Shown piece after piece: positions 1 to 7,897 of a stretch of DNA of 54,489 nt (the stretch's first letter is position 1; the number at the start of each line of letters is the position of its first letter). Made by a program: the position numbers and the translations under genes. Source of the DNA: Cryobacterium tepidiphilum (GTDB lineage Bacteria; Actinomycetota; Actinomycetes; Actinomycetales; Microbacteriaceae); the NCBI RefSeq assembly GCF_003716325.1, contig NZ_RDSR01000023.1, forward strand, positions 1 to 54,489. The letters run 5' to 3'. The notes below the pieces were generated by a model. That model saw only the letters and a program-made list of their open reading frames with translations, was not told the DNA's origin and made no database searches.

Positions 1-1211
1 GGAATGATGCAGCCGCCGTCGCGGAGCATGATCGCGCGGCGTTGGGCCCGGTTGAAGGTGCGTTCCTTGGTGCCGAGTTCGACGATCTTGCCGTTTTTCT
101 TGAGGACGACTTTTTGGAGTCCGCCGGCGCAGATCATCTGCCGCACCGCGTCCATCGAGATGGGTGTCTCCACTCCGTCGATGTGACCCACACCCCGGTT
201 CGCTGCCAGGTCTTCCTGGCGGACGCTGACGAGCACGGTGGGGGCGTCTCCGGCGATGGTGGGGGTTTCGGTGGCTTTCGCGGCGGTGGCGACGATGACG
301 GCGAAGATGTCGTGCCGTTTCTGGTCCGGGGTGCGCGTGTCGCCCGGGTCGCGGGTCTCACCGCGGGCGGCGAGTTCTTCGTCGATGAACGCGACCGGCG
401 CAGTGCGCGGGCTCATATACGCGTCGATGACGCGTTTGGCGGCAGCGGCGGTCTCGGGCATCAGCATTCCCGTCACCGGGATGAGCCCGCCTTGTTCGCG
501 TCCGAAGCGCAGGCCCCGGTTCTGCATGGCCTGTACTTCGCGGGGCTCTGCCCCGTCGGGGTTGAGGTGCGCTAGCCAGAGGGCCGCCTGGACGCGGGAG
601 AGGTCCGCGGACACCGGCACCCCGCCGTCTTCGCCGCTGTCTTCCCCGCTGTCTTCCCCGCTGGTGCCGGTCGCGGCGGCGACGAGGGCCGCCTCGGCCA
701 GGCCGAGCTGGTCGGGGTGCACGCGCGGCAGTCCCGGGGTGAGCACGGTGATGATCGCATCCGCCCCATCCAACCCCAGCGCCCCCGCCGCGACCGCCGC
801 GCCGATGACGGGGAACGCGGCCGGGATCGGTTCCCCGGTCAGCGTCATCCCGGACCGGAAGTTCTTGCCGAGCCGGAGCCTTCGCCGCACCGTCGCCCCG
901 GAGACCAGGGTGACGCGCTCCAACAGTTCGACCTCGTTGCGGCAGCCCTTCCTCGTGGAAAGCTTCTTCTCCAGAAGCTCCGGCCGGGACCGGTGACTGA
1001 TATCCGACACCACCGCGACCCGGTGCGCGTCCACCAGCCGGCCCAGCTTCTCCACGGCCCCGGCGAAGCGAAGCGCCTGCTCGTCGTTCAACCCGCCGGC
1101 CGTCCCCACCGGCGCCAGCTCCTGCAGCTTCCGGGTCATCTCCTCGAAAACCCGGATCGGATCAACCCCATCAGGCTGATCGACGTCCGGATCCGAGGCC
1201 AGGAGCGTCAT
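1..1211 (-). CDS. DUF222 / HNH endonuclease family protein, cut at window edge
   Basis: Reading leftwards from ATG at 1211 gives 403 codons with no stop before the window edge. The last visible residues (NRAQRRAIMLRDGGCIIP) are the start of the HNH nuclease domain that follows a DUF222 region in this abundant actinobacterial family; the catalytic His-Asn-His part lies outside the window. A 12-bp tandem repeat at about 623-663 encodes a short SGED-repeat linker near residue 185. The start overlaps the stop of a short upstream ORF (ATGA), and a -10 box lies at 1262-1267. The family is thought to contain DNA nucleases, often multicopy; its target is unknown. Family identity is firm, function is inferred. 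Confidence 0.85.
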   Translation of the reverse strand, partial: MTLLASDPDVDQPDGVDPIRVFEEMTRKLQELAPVGTAGGLNDEQALRFAGAVEKLGRLVDAHRVAVVSDISHRSRPELLEKKLSTRKGCRNEVELLERVTLVSGATVRRRLRLGKNFRSGMTLTGEPIPAAFPVIGAAVAAGALGLDGADAIITVLTPGLPRVHPDQLGLAEAALVAAATGTSGEDSGEDSGEDGGVPVSADLSRVQAALWLAHLNPDGAEPREVQAMQNRGLRFGREQGGLIPVTGMLMPETAAAAKRVIDAYMSPRTAPVAFIDEELAARGETRDPGDTRTPDQKRHDIFAVIVATAAKATETPTIAGDAPTVLVSVRQEDLAANRGVGHIDGVETPISMDAVRQMICAGGLQKVVLKKNGKIVELGTKERTFNRAQRRAIMLRDGGCII

Positions 1212-1255
1212 CGCACCCGAAACCTGTCCGAGAACAAACCTACGTTGATGAACAT
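1208..1255 (-). CDS. short leaderless upstream ORF, 15 aa
   Basis: ATG at 1255 opens a 15-residue frame (MFINVGLFSDRFRVR) whose TGA overlaps the ATG of the DUF222/HNH gene as ATGA. The start lies 6 nt after a TACACT -10 box, the spacing expected of a leaderless mRNA. The DUF222 start itself has only a weak ribosome site, so translation may depend on coupling to this ORF. No homology is recognised, and the peptide may have no function of its own. Confidence 0.4.
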   Translation of the reverse strand: MFINVGLFSDRFRVR

Positions 1256-1261
1256 GCCTCA

Positions 1262-1267
1262 AGTGTA
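1262..1267 (-). promoter_or_regulatory. -10 box TACACT before the DUF222/HNH unit
   Basis: TACACT is preceded by TGC, which gives an extended -10 (TGn). It stands 6 nt before the ATG at 1255. No good -35 was found 16-18 nt further upstream. Confidence 0.45.
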
Positions 1268-1310
1268 GCAAGCCCGGAGTAAAACGAGAAGGAATGTTCG
1301 ATAAAATGTG

Positions 1311-1340
1311 GAAGAAAAAGCCGGTCATGGGGTATCCGGC
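1311..1340 (-). terminator. Rho-independent-type terminator after the cnoX-like gene
   Basis: On the minus strand GCCGG (1340-1336) pairs with CCGGC (1324-1320), followed at once by TTTTT (1319-1315) in a T-rich run. The stem is short but well placed, about 30 nt after the stop of the gene at 1371. Confidence 0.5.
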
Positions 1341-1370
1341 CCGAGCGCGTCTCCTTTAGCGCATCCGTGG

Positions 1371-2336
1371 CTAGTAGAGCAGTGCCGCCAGGCGCGCCCG
1401 CGTCGGCGCGACCCGGGGGTCCTCGGTACCGACGACCTCGAAGTATTCGAGGAGGCGCTCACGAATGACATTCCGGCCGGCAGCATCCTGCGTCGGGAAC
1501 AGCTCCAGCAACCGGTCGAATGCGTCCTGCACGTGGCCGCCGGACAGGTCGAGGTCGGCGACGAGGAGCTGGGCGTCGAGGTCCTGCGGTGCGGATGCCG
1601 CCTGGTTGCGGATGCTGTCGAGTGTGCGTCCCTGCAACCGGGCGAGCAGGTTGACCTGCGCGAGGCCGGCCACCGCCATCTGGTCGCGCGGGTCGCTGGC
1701 CAGCGCCGCCTTGTACTCGCTGATCGCAGTTTGGTAATCGCCCTGGTCGATCGCGTCGTAGGCGGCCTGGTGGTGCGGGGGAAGCGGGGGCGCTGCCGGT
1801 GCCTCGACCTCGGCGTCGGGCGCAGCGGATGCGTCGGCCGCCTCGGCCACTCCGGTCACACCGTGTTGGGCCGCGAGTTCCAGGAGGCGTTGCAGCACGT
1901 CGCGCACCTGCGTCTCCGGAAGTGCCCCGGCGAACAGCTGCACGGGCTGGCCGCCGATCACGGCGGCGACCGTGGGGATCGACTGGGCCTGGAAGGCCTG
2001 GGACAGCTGCGGATTCGAGTCCACGTCGACCGTGGCCAGCACGAAACGGCCGGCGAACTCCGCGACGAGGCGCTCGAGCACGGGAGTCAGCTGCTTGCAG
2101 GGCTCGCACCAGTCAGCCCACAGGTCCACCACGACCGGGACCGTCATGGAGAGCTCGAGAATCTGCGAGAAATTGGTGTCGGTGCCCTCGAGGATGAGGC
2201 TCGGCACCGGCACGGCGCCACCCGCGGTCGCGTCCCCGCCCGCCCCGGTGGCGGCGCCGGGCGCCGGGCGGTTCACCAGGGAGGAGAGGTCGACGGCGCC
2301 ACGCAGGTTGCCGACGGATGGGGGCAGGTTCGTCAT
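1371..2336 (-). CDS. tetratricopeptide thioredoxin-like co-chaperone (CnoX/YbbN family)
   Basis: 321 aa. Residues 50-155 form a thioredoxin fold with the active-site motif WCEPC (Cys77, Cys80) and a later cis-proline SIPT. Residues 170-321 are Ala-rich helical TPR-like repeats, as in CnoX/YbbN proteins, which protect unfolded proteins from oxidation and hand them to chaperones. Unlike E. coli CnoX, the Cys pair is intact, so it may also be redox-active. The first 45 residues are low-complexity. Its ATG overlaps the stop of the upstream membrane protein gene by 4 nt (ATGA), which implies translational coupling. It is a cytoplasmic protein, with no signal peptide seen. Confidence 0.85.
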   Translation of the reverse strand: MTNLPPSVGNLRGAVDLSSLVNRPAPGAATGAGGDATAGGAVPVPSLILEGTDTNFSQILELSMTVPVVVDLWADWCEPCKQLTPVLERLVAEFAGRFVLATVDVDSNPQLSQAFQAQSIPTVAAVIGGQPVQLFAGALPETQVRDVLQRLLELAAQHGVTGVAEAADASAAPDAEVEAPAAPPLPPHHQAAYDAIDQGDYQTAISEYKAALASDPRDQMAVAGLAQVNLLARLQGRTLDSIRNQAASAPQDLDAQLLVADLDLSGGHVQDAFDRLLELFPTQDAAGRNVIRERLLEYFEVVGTEDPRVAPTRARLAALLY

Positions 2337-4114
2337 TTGAGCTCCGCGGATGTGATCAGGCCCTGGGAGAATCCCAGCAGCACGATTTTATCGTCCGACC
2401 CCGCGGCCGGCACGTGGAACAGCAGCTGGTCGCCGTAGGTGCTCTGGATCCCCTTGGTGGTCGCCTTCACACCCGAGAGCGCCTTGCTGGCTCCCTCGGG
2501 GCTGACGGTCGCACCCTTCTCCACGGGCTTCACCGTCTCCGTCTCCATGAGGCTCACGGCGACGATGGCGCCGGAGTCGTTGGTGCCGAGGGCGACGGTC
2601 TCGTCATCGCCCGGCTTCGCGCTGAACGCGATCGACGCGGTCGAGGGAAGGGACTTCTTCTTCTCCTGCTTCTTCGCGACGCCCACCTGCGTGCGGAAAG
2701 AGTCGCCCTTCGCCGCGAACATGTCGTAGAACTCGCTCTTCTTGTCCTTGAGCAGGATGTCAGCGTAAGCGGCGGCCAGCTTGTCGGGCTGCATCTTCAG
2801 CAGCTTCTGGCTCGGCGCCACGATGGGCGCGCCGACGGTGGCGGGCGCCACATCGGGTACCTTGGCGGATGCCTCCAGCTGCACGTCGTACTCGACCAGG
2901 TACTTGCTGCGGGGGGTCTCCTGCTTGAGTACCAGCGCCGTCGGCGGCACGGAGGTGTCCTTCTCGTCCTGGATGACCGTCAACACGAAGCGCGGCCAGC
3001 CGGAGGACTGCTGCGGCAGCGTCAGGGTCAGCGGGGCGGCGGGAACGGCCGGCGGCGCCGGGTAGTCCGACACGGCCTTGCGGATCTTGTAGTTTGCGAG
3101 CCGCTGCTCCAGTGCCGGCCCGGTAAAGCGGGTCGCGATGGCGTCGGCGTCGAGCTTGCGGTCGGCCTCGGTGGCGACCGTGGAGATCTTCTTCACGATC
3201 CGCTCCAGCTGCGGAACGGTCACGGCCGGCGGCGGCACGTCCTTCATCATGGGCGCACCGGACAGCGCCGGGGTGGGGGTGGCGGCCGGGGCGGCATCGC
3301 CGGTCTTCGGCCAGAAGTCGGCGGAGCATCCGCTGAGCGCGAGCCCGGAGACGAGCAGGACGGGGACCACCGCGGTCATCGACCGCGTGAGCGACCGCCG
3401 GCCGCCCCCGGTGATCTCGCGGGCCTTGAGCGACTTGGGACGCGGGAGCTTGGGCATGCGGGGGCCGCGGGGCAGGTTGCGGCGCGGGCCGTGCGAGCGG
3501 CGCAGGTGGATCAGGCCCCAGATGTACAGGGCGAAGCCGATGGCCAGGAGAATGCCTCCGCCGAGGATGAGCGGGCCGGCCCAGGGCGTGGCGTTGTCGA
3601 CCGGCCAGGACAGCGTCACCTCGGTGGGCGCCGGTGCCTCGCCGTCGGACGCCACGATCACGCGGATGTCCTTGGGCACGTTGATCGTCGCGCTGAGGGA
3701 CCGCTTGCCGCTGAACTCCTCAAGCCACAGGTCGGAGCCGGCGGGATTCACGGGCGCCCCCTCCGCCTCAGCGGGGAGGTCGGCGGCGTCCGCCTGCTTC
3801 ACCGTGCTGCGCAGCTTCTCGGCGCCCTTCGGCAAGGTCACCGAGGCGTACGGGGTGTCCCCCAGCCAGGCGGCGACATCCGCCGACCGCGCATAGGCGA
3901 TGAAGACGCCGTCCGGACCCGTGACGGTGATCGTCTGGCTGCCGGGGTGTGCCGACAGCGCGCTGGGGTTCAGCACGATGTACGGCGCCTCCCCCTCGGG
4001 ACGCACAGACATGGCGGTGGACGCGGGAGCGAGCCAGATGGTGCGCTGGGCGATGCCCACGCCGATCATCACGGCGGCGCACACAAGCGCCACAATGGCG
4101 AGAATAAAACGCAA
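2333..4114 (-). CDS. hypothetical membrane protein with an internal lipobox-like site
   Basis: 593 aa from a TTG start with an AGGAGG ribosome site 8 nt upstream. I do not recognise the family. Hydrophobic segments lie at residues 3-22, about 180-204 and about 247-262. The third ends in LALSGC (Cys263), a good lipobox, and is preceded by basic residues. The part from residue 264 on is Pro/Ala-rich and then hydrophilic, like an exported lipoprotein domain. Residues 25-175 look extracytoplasmic. The layout suggests fusion of a membrane protein with a lipoprotein gene, or an internal start at Met246. It is translationally coupled to the CnoX-like gene. Confidence 0.75.
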   Translation of the reverse strand: MRFILAIVALVCAAVMIGVGIAQRTIWLAPASTAMSVRPEGEAPYIVLNPSALSAHPGSQTITVTGPDGVFIAYARSADVAAWLGDTPYASVTLPKGAEKLRSTVKQADAADLPAEAEGAPVNPAGSDLWLEEFSGKRSLSATINVPKDIRVIVASDGEAPAPTEVTLSWPVDNATPWAGPLILGGGILLAIGFALYIWGLIHLRRSHGPRRNLPRGPRMPKLPRPKSLKAREITGGGRRSLTRSMTAVVPVLLVSGLALSGCSADFWPKTGDAAPAATPTPALSGAPMMKDVPPPAVTVPQLERIVKKISTVATEADRKLDADAIATRFTGPALEQRLANYKIRKAVSDYPAPPAVPAAPLTLTLPQQSSGWPRFVLTVIQDEKDTSVPPTALVLKQETPRSKYLVEYDVQLEASAKVPDVAPATVGAPIVAPSQKLLKMQPDKLAAAYADILLKDKKSEFYDMFAAKGDSFRTQVGVAKKQEKKKSLPSTASIAFSAKPGDDETVALGTNDSGAIVAVSLMETETVKPVEKGATVSPEGASKALSGVKATTKGIQSTYGDQLLFHVPAAGSDDKIVLLGFSQGLITSAELK

Positions 4115-4294
4115 CGAAGAACCCTCCTGTGTCGCCGGCTATTCGACGCACGCTTGTGCATACGCCACCCAGGTCGGGTCAGAAGGCAACAAAACAGCGA
4201 CGTGCAAGGATACCGGACGGCGCTGAAAGCTTCATGACAGCGCCTCGCCCGGACGGTGTGTCCTCCGATGACGGGGCGAGCCGCGACATCCGTC

Positions 4295-4300
4295 TAAAAT
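4295..4300 (+). promoter_or_regulatory. possible -10 box TAAAAT before the coiled-coil gene
   Basis: TAAAAT lies 62 nt before the GTG at 4363, in the 248-nt divergent gap 4115-4362. No convincing -35 is seen. No other structure was found in the gap. Confidence 0.3.
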
Positions 4301-4362
4301 TGCATCGGACCCAGCCGCTCCGACGGGACTACCGCCGGCGGAGTCCACGCCAAGGAGGTACT

Positions 4363-5679
4363 GTGCCGAACGACGAAGCTGAATTCCCCCAGGTTTTCCG
4401 AGGATACGACAAGGACGAGGTCGACCGCGCGGTGCAGCGCCTGCGCCGCGACCTGATCCAGGCCAACGCCCAGGGTGTCGAGGCCAGCCGCGAGATCAAG
4501 CGGCTGAGCGCGCTCGTCGATGAACTCACCGGCGAACTCGAAGAGGTCGGCAGCCCCACCTTCTCCGGGCTCGGAACCAAGCTCGAGAGCACCCTCCGCA
4601 TCGCCGAGGAACAGTCCACCCGGGTCATCGCGCAGGCCGACATCGACGCGGAGCGGTTGCGCGTGACGGCGGCCACCGAGGTGGAGAAGCTCTACCGCGA
4701 GGCGAAGGCCTACACCGAAACCGCCAAAACGGATGCGTCGCGGAAGGCCGCCCGCACGCTGCAGGACGCGCGCATCGAGGCGGACGACCTCGTGGTGCAC
4801 GCCCAGGAACAATACGCCGAGCTCACCCAGCAGGCCACCCGGGAGGCTGCCGCGATTCGCGGGGCGGTCGCCACCGAGGCCGCGGAGGTGCGCGCGAGCG
4901 CCAAGCGTGAGGCGGCCACGATTCTCGCCGAGGCGGAGCGCACCGCGACGGAGTTGCGGCAGAAGGCGCAGGCCGACGTGGCACAGGCCACCGAGCAGGC
5001 GGCGGGACTGGCCCGGGAGACGGAGCAGGCCCGGGCAGACCTGGCCACCGAGTTGGCCGGCCGCCGCGCCGACCTCGAGCGCGAGAGCCGGCAGGCGCGC
5101 ATCGAGCTCGCCAGCGAGCTCGAGCAGGCCCGCGCCGACTTCGAGGCCGAGGCCCAGAAGCGACGCATCGACCTCGAGAGCGAGCTCGCCGCCACCCGCA
5201 AGACCGGGCAGCTGGACGCCGCCCGCGTTGCGCGGGAGATCGAACAGGCACGCACCGACCTCGAGGCGGAGCTCGCCGCACGCAGGGACGCCGCCGAGCA
5301 GGAGCACCTCGCCCGTCACCAGGAGGCCGTCGCCGAGACGCGCGCGTACCTCGATGACGCCACGCGGCAGCTCGAGGAGGCCAACAAGCGGGTCGCCGAA
5401 CTGCGCGAGCTCAACCAGCAGCTCGACACGGGCGCACGGGAAGAGGCCCGCAGGTCACGCGCCGAGGCGGAGGACGAGGCCCTGCGCCTGGTTCGCGACG
5501 CCGAGGCGGAAGCCAGGGCGCTCGTGGAGGAGGCCGGCGATCGCGCGAACGCCCTCGTGGCGGACGCCGAGGAGCGGCTCGCGCAGATTAGAATTGAGAG
5601 AAACGCCGTGGCGGGGTATTTCGAGAACCTTCGCGGCGTGCTGAGCCAGGCGGAGAAGGTGTCCGCGGGCGAGAAATAG
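4363..5679 (+). CDS. coiled-coil protein with DivIVA-like N-terminus
   Basis: 438 aa from GTG at 4363, which has AGGAGG 7 nt upstream; the open frame continues further upstream but without a start signal. Residues 7-30 (FPQVFRGYDKDEVDRAVQRL) match the DivIVA membrane-targeting motif. From about residue 35 to 425 the protein is almost uninterrupted Glu/Ala/Arg coiled coil with repeats of the form EQARxDLExELAxRR. Such proteins (the Wag31, Scy and FilP groups of actinobacteria) build polar or cytoskeletal scaffolds that guide growth and division. The specific role here is inferred. Its AI-2E family neighbour starts 52 nt downstream on the same strand, so the two may be co-transcribed. Confidence 0.8.
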   Translation: MPNDEAEFPQVFRGYDKDEVDRAVQRLRRDLIQANAQGVEASREIKRLSALVDELTGELEEVGSPTFSGLGTKLESTLRIAEEQSTRVIAQADIDAERLRVTAATEVEKLYREAKAYTETAKTDASRKAARTLQDARIEADDLVVHAQEQYAELTQQATREAAAIRGAVATEAAEVRASAKREAATILAEAERTATELRQKAQADVAQATEQAAGLARETEQARADLATELAGRRADLERESRQARIELASELEQARADFEAEAQKRRIDLESELAATRKTGQLDAARVAREIEQARTDLEAELAARRDAAEQEHLARHQEAVAETRAYLDDATRQLEEANKRVAELRELNQQLDTGAREEARRSRAEAEDEALRLVRDAEAEARALVEEAGDRANALVADAEERLAQIRIERNAVAGYFENLRGVLSQAEKVSAGEK

Positions 5680-5731
5680 TTCAATACGAGCGGGGGCCGG
5701 AAATCGCGCCTGTCGAGGTCCGGGAGAATCA

Positions 5732-6781
5732 ATGAAGATCCAGAACGCGTTCCGGTTCGGGCTGATCGGCACCCTGGGCGTCGGCCTGGGTCTGCTGATC
5801 ATCAGCTCGCTCATCAGCCTCCAGACGATCATCACCTACGTCGGGGCGGCGCTGTTCCTCGCGCTCGGCCTGGATCCGGCGGTCACGTGGCTGGAGAAGC
5901 GCAACTTCCCCCGCTCCGCGGCGATCGTCACGGTCCTCATCGGCGTGCTCGGCGTGCTGACCGCCGTGGTGTTCGCCATCATCCCGATCATCGTGAGCCA
6001 GGTCGCCAAGCTCTCCGACCGCATCCCCGTGCTGGTGGAATCCGTCAACAGCGCCACGTTCCTCGTCGATGTGCAGAAGCAGTTTCCGGGCCTCGACGTG
6101 CCGCGCATCACCCAGTCGGTGACGGACTACCTCGGCGAGAACCTCACGAACATCACCGGAACGGTGATCCAGTCCGGGCTGGCCGTGGTGGGCGGCGTGT
6201 TCGGCGGCCTCATCATCCTGATCCTGACGCTCTACTTCACGACGTCGCTCAACAGCATGAAGCGCGGCATGTACCAGCTGGTGCCGGCGTCGAAGCGGGA
6301 GCGCTTCGCCGACATCAGCGAGCAGATCACCCGGGCAGTGGGCCGCTACGTCGTCGGGCAGGCGGCCCTCGCCTCCGTCAATGGCATCCTCAGCTTCATC
6401 TACCTGTCGATCATCGGCGCACCGTTCCCGGCGCTGCTGGCATTCATCGCGTTCCTGTTCTCGCTGGTGCCGCTCGTGGGCACGCTCAGCGGGTCCGTGA
6501 TCATCGTGCTGATGTGCCTGATCCCCGGCATCGGCAGCTCCGTTCCGACCGCGATCGCCGCCGCCGTCTATTACCTCATCTACATGCAGGTGGAGGCATA
6601 CGTACTCAGCCCGAACATCATGAACCGTGCGGTGTCAGTTCCCGGGTCCATCGTGGTGATCGCGGCCCTGGCAGGCGGCTCGCTCCTGGGCGTCCTCGGC
6701 GCCCTCATCGCGATCCCCGTCGCGGCCGCCGCCCTCATGATCATCAAGCAGGTCGTGATTCCCCGCCAGAACGAGCTCTGA
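5732..6781 (+). CDS. AI-2E family transporter (PerM-like membrane protein)
   Basis: 349 aa, close to the usual family length of about 350. There are paired N-terminal helices (residues 10-50), a long soluble region (about 80-140), and then at least five helices, with the family pattern of a glycine-rich C-terminal membrane domain (LLGVLGALIAIPVAAA near the end). ATG at 5732 has GGGAG upstream. Members include autoinducer-2 exporters, Na+/H+ antiporters and many of unknown substrate, so the substrate cannot be named here. It follows the coiled-coil gene and converges on an alpha/beta hydrolase gene. Confidence 0.85.
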   Translation: MKIQNAFRFGLIGTLGVGLGLLIISSLISLQTIITYVGAALFLALGLDPAVTWLEKRNFPRSAAIVTVLIGVLGVLTAVVFAIIPIIVSQVAKLSDRIPVLVESVNSATFLVDVQKQFPGLDVPRITQSVTDYLGENLTNITGTVIQSGLAVVGGVFGGLIILILTLYFTTSLNSMKRGMYQLVPASKRERFADISEQITRAVGRYVVGQAALASVNGILSFIYLSIIGAPFPALLAFIAFLFSLVPLVGTLSGSVIIVLMCLIPGIGSSVPTAIAAAVYYLIYMQVEAYVLSPNIMNRAVSVPGSIVVIAALAGGSLLGVLGALIAIPVAAAALMIIKQVVIPRQNEL

Positions 6782-6787
6782 CCGGCA

Positions 6788-6804
6788 GGCGCTGCGTCAG
6801 CGCC
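6788..6804. terminator. hairpin between convergent genes
   Basis: GGCGCTG (6788-6794) pairs perfectly with CAGCGCC (6798-6804) around a 3-nt loop, between the stops of two converging genes. There is no T-tract on either side, so a terminator role is inferred from position. Confidence 0.4.
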
Positions 6805-7519
6805 CCGTCCACTGGATGGGTAGCGGCAGCGCATTGGGGTTCACGGCGGCCACGATCTCGGTGAGAACCCGCCGGGTGAGGTTCTCCCCCACCCACAGGT
6901 GCTTCCCCCCGGCGACGTCGATCACCCGGGCGTGCGGAACGCTCGCGAAGCGTTCGCGCGCCTCCTCGGGCCGGAGGAAGTCGTCGAACTCGGGAATGAC
7001 GGCGATGAGGGGCACATCGCTGCCCGCCCAGCCGGCCACCTCCTCATCCGTCGCCCGGTGCAGCGGCGGCGACAGCAGGATGGCGCCGCTGATGTCGTAG
7101 TCCAAGCCGTACTTGAGCGCGAGTTCCGTGCCGAACGACCAGCCCACGAGCCACGGTGCCGGAAGATCGCGCTTGGTCACGAACGCCATGGCTGCGGCGA
7201 CGTCCTCCCGCTCGGCGTCACCGTCTCCGAAGCCGCCCTCGCTGGTGCCGTGGGGCGAGCTGGTGCCGCGCGTGTTGAACCGCAGCACGGCGAGGTCGGC
7301 CAGGGCCGGCAGGCGGTTCGCGGCCTTGCGCAGAACGTGGGAGTCCATGAAGCCGCCGGCGGTGGGCAACGGATGCAATGTCACCAGCGTCGCAACCGGC
7401 GCCCGGTCCGCGGGCACGGCCAGCTCCCCCACCAGGGTCAAGCCGTCCGCCGTGTGCAGCTCCACCGCTTCGCGCCGTGCGGGAAGCTCCACGCCGCCCC
7501 GGATGTCGATCGTGTCCAT
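6797..7519 (-). CDS. alpha/beta hydrolase
   Basis: 240 aa. It shows the hydrolase fold with oxyanion-strand residues TLHPLP near 48-52, nucleophile motif GWSFG (Ser128), a probable acid at Asp178 or Asp179, and His206 in GGKHLW. It resembles the small dienelactone hydrolase-like or YqjL-type hydrolases common in actinobacteria. Substrate unknown; no signal peptide. The gene begins 7 nt after the stop of the small Cys/His-protein gene and probably shares its transcript. Confidence 0.8.
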   Translation of the reverse strand: MDTIDIRGGVELPARREAVELHTADGLTLVGELAVPADRAPVATLVTLHPLPTAGGFMDSHVLRKAANRLPALADLAVLRFNTRGTSSPHGTSEGGFGDGDAEREDVAAAMAFVTKRDLPAPWLVGWSFGTELALKYGLDYDISGAILLSPPLHRATDEEVAGWAGSDVPLIAVIPEFDDFLRPEEARERFASVPHARVIDVAGGKHLWVGENLTRRVLTEIVAAVNPNALPLPIQWTGR

Positions 7520-7526
7520 TGCGTCC

Positions 7527-7823
7527 CTAGGTCAGCTTCCAACAGTGCGCATGCCAGTGCCGGCGCGCGGCGAGGTCGGCCGCGTCGCCCATGACGCCGT
7601 CGGCCCGCCAGGCGACGACGTGCGCGACGCCCGGGGCGATCTCGAGGTTGCACCCGGGGCACACGTAGGTCTTCAGCGCCTGGGCGGCCGACACCGGTTG
7701 CACATTCCACAGCGACCCGCGACGCACCTCGGTGCGCCGCCAGCCCGCCAGCAGGTGGCTGAGGTCGTCCTCCGGCTCGTCACCCGCGCCTCTGCGGCTG
7801 CGGGGGCGGTTGCTGCGGGGCAT
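7527..7823 (-). CDS. small Cys/His-rich conserved actinobacterial protein
   Basis: 98 aa. CPGC (Cys55, Cys58), His68 and a C-terminal HWHAHC cluster (His89, His91, His93, Cys94) suggest a zinc-binding site. The N-terminus is basic and disordered. Proteins of this type are often annotated in actinobacteria as ATP/GTP-binding, but no P-loop is present here, so that label is not supported. ATG at 7823 lies 6 nt after a TAGACT -10 box and lacks a ribosome site, consistent with a leaderless mRNA. Function unknown. Confidence 0.75.
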   Translation of the reverse strand: MPRSNRPRSRRGAGDEPEDDLSHLLAGWRRTEVRRGSLWNVQPVSAAQALKTYVCPGCNLEIAPGVAHVVAWRADGVMGDAADLAARRHWHAHCWKLT

Positions 7824-7829
7824 GCGTCC

Positions 7830-7835
7830 AGTCTA
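7830..7835 (-). promoter_or_regulatory. -10 box TAGACT, leaderless spacing
   Basis: TAGACT ends 6 nt before the ATG at 7823, so the predicted transcript would begin at or within a base of the start codon. Confidence 0.5.
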
Positions 7836-7897
7836 CGGGCGGCGGCGTGCAGCACCGGGGCCGACGAGCCGCGACGATCGTTCGGCGCTCGGGACTG

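Noticed and set aside
623..663. 12-bp tandem repeat in the DUF222 gene
   Set aside because: It encodes an in-frame SGED linker between domains. This is common low-complexity drift and not a CRISPR or VNTR of special interest.
1277..1302. Possible LexA/SOS box (TCGAACAT) upstream of the DUF222 gene
   Set aside because: Only one half-site (TCGAAC) is seen. The second half of the TCGAAC-N4-GTTCGA pattern is missing.
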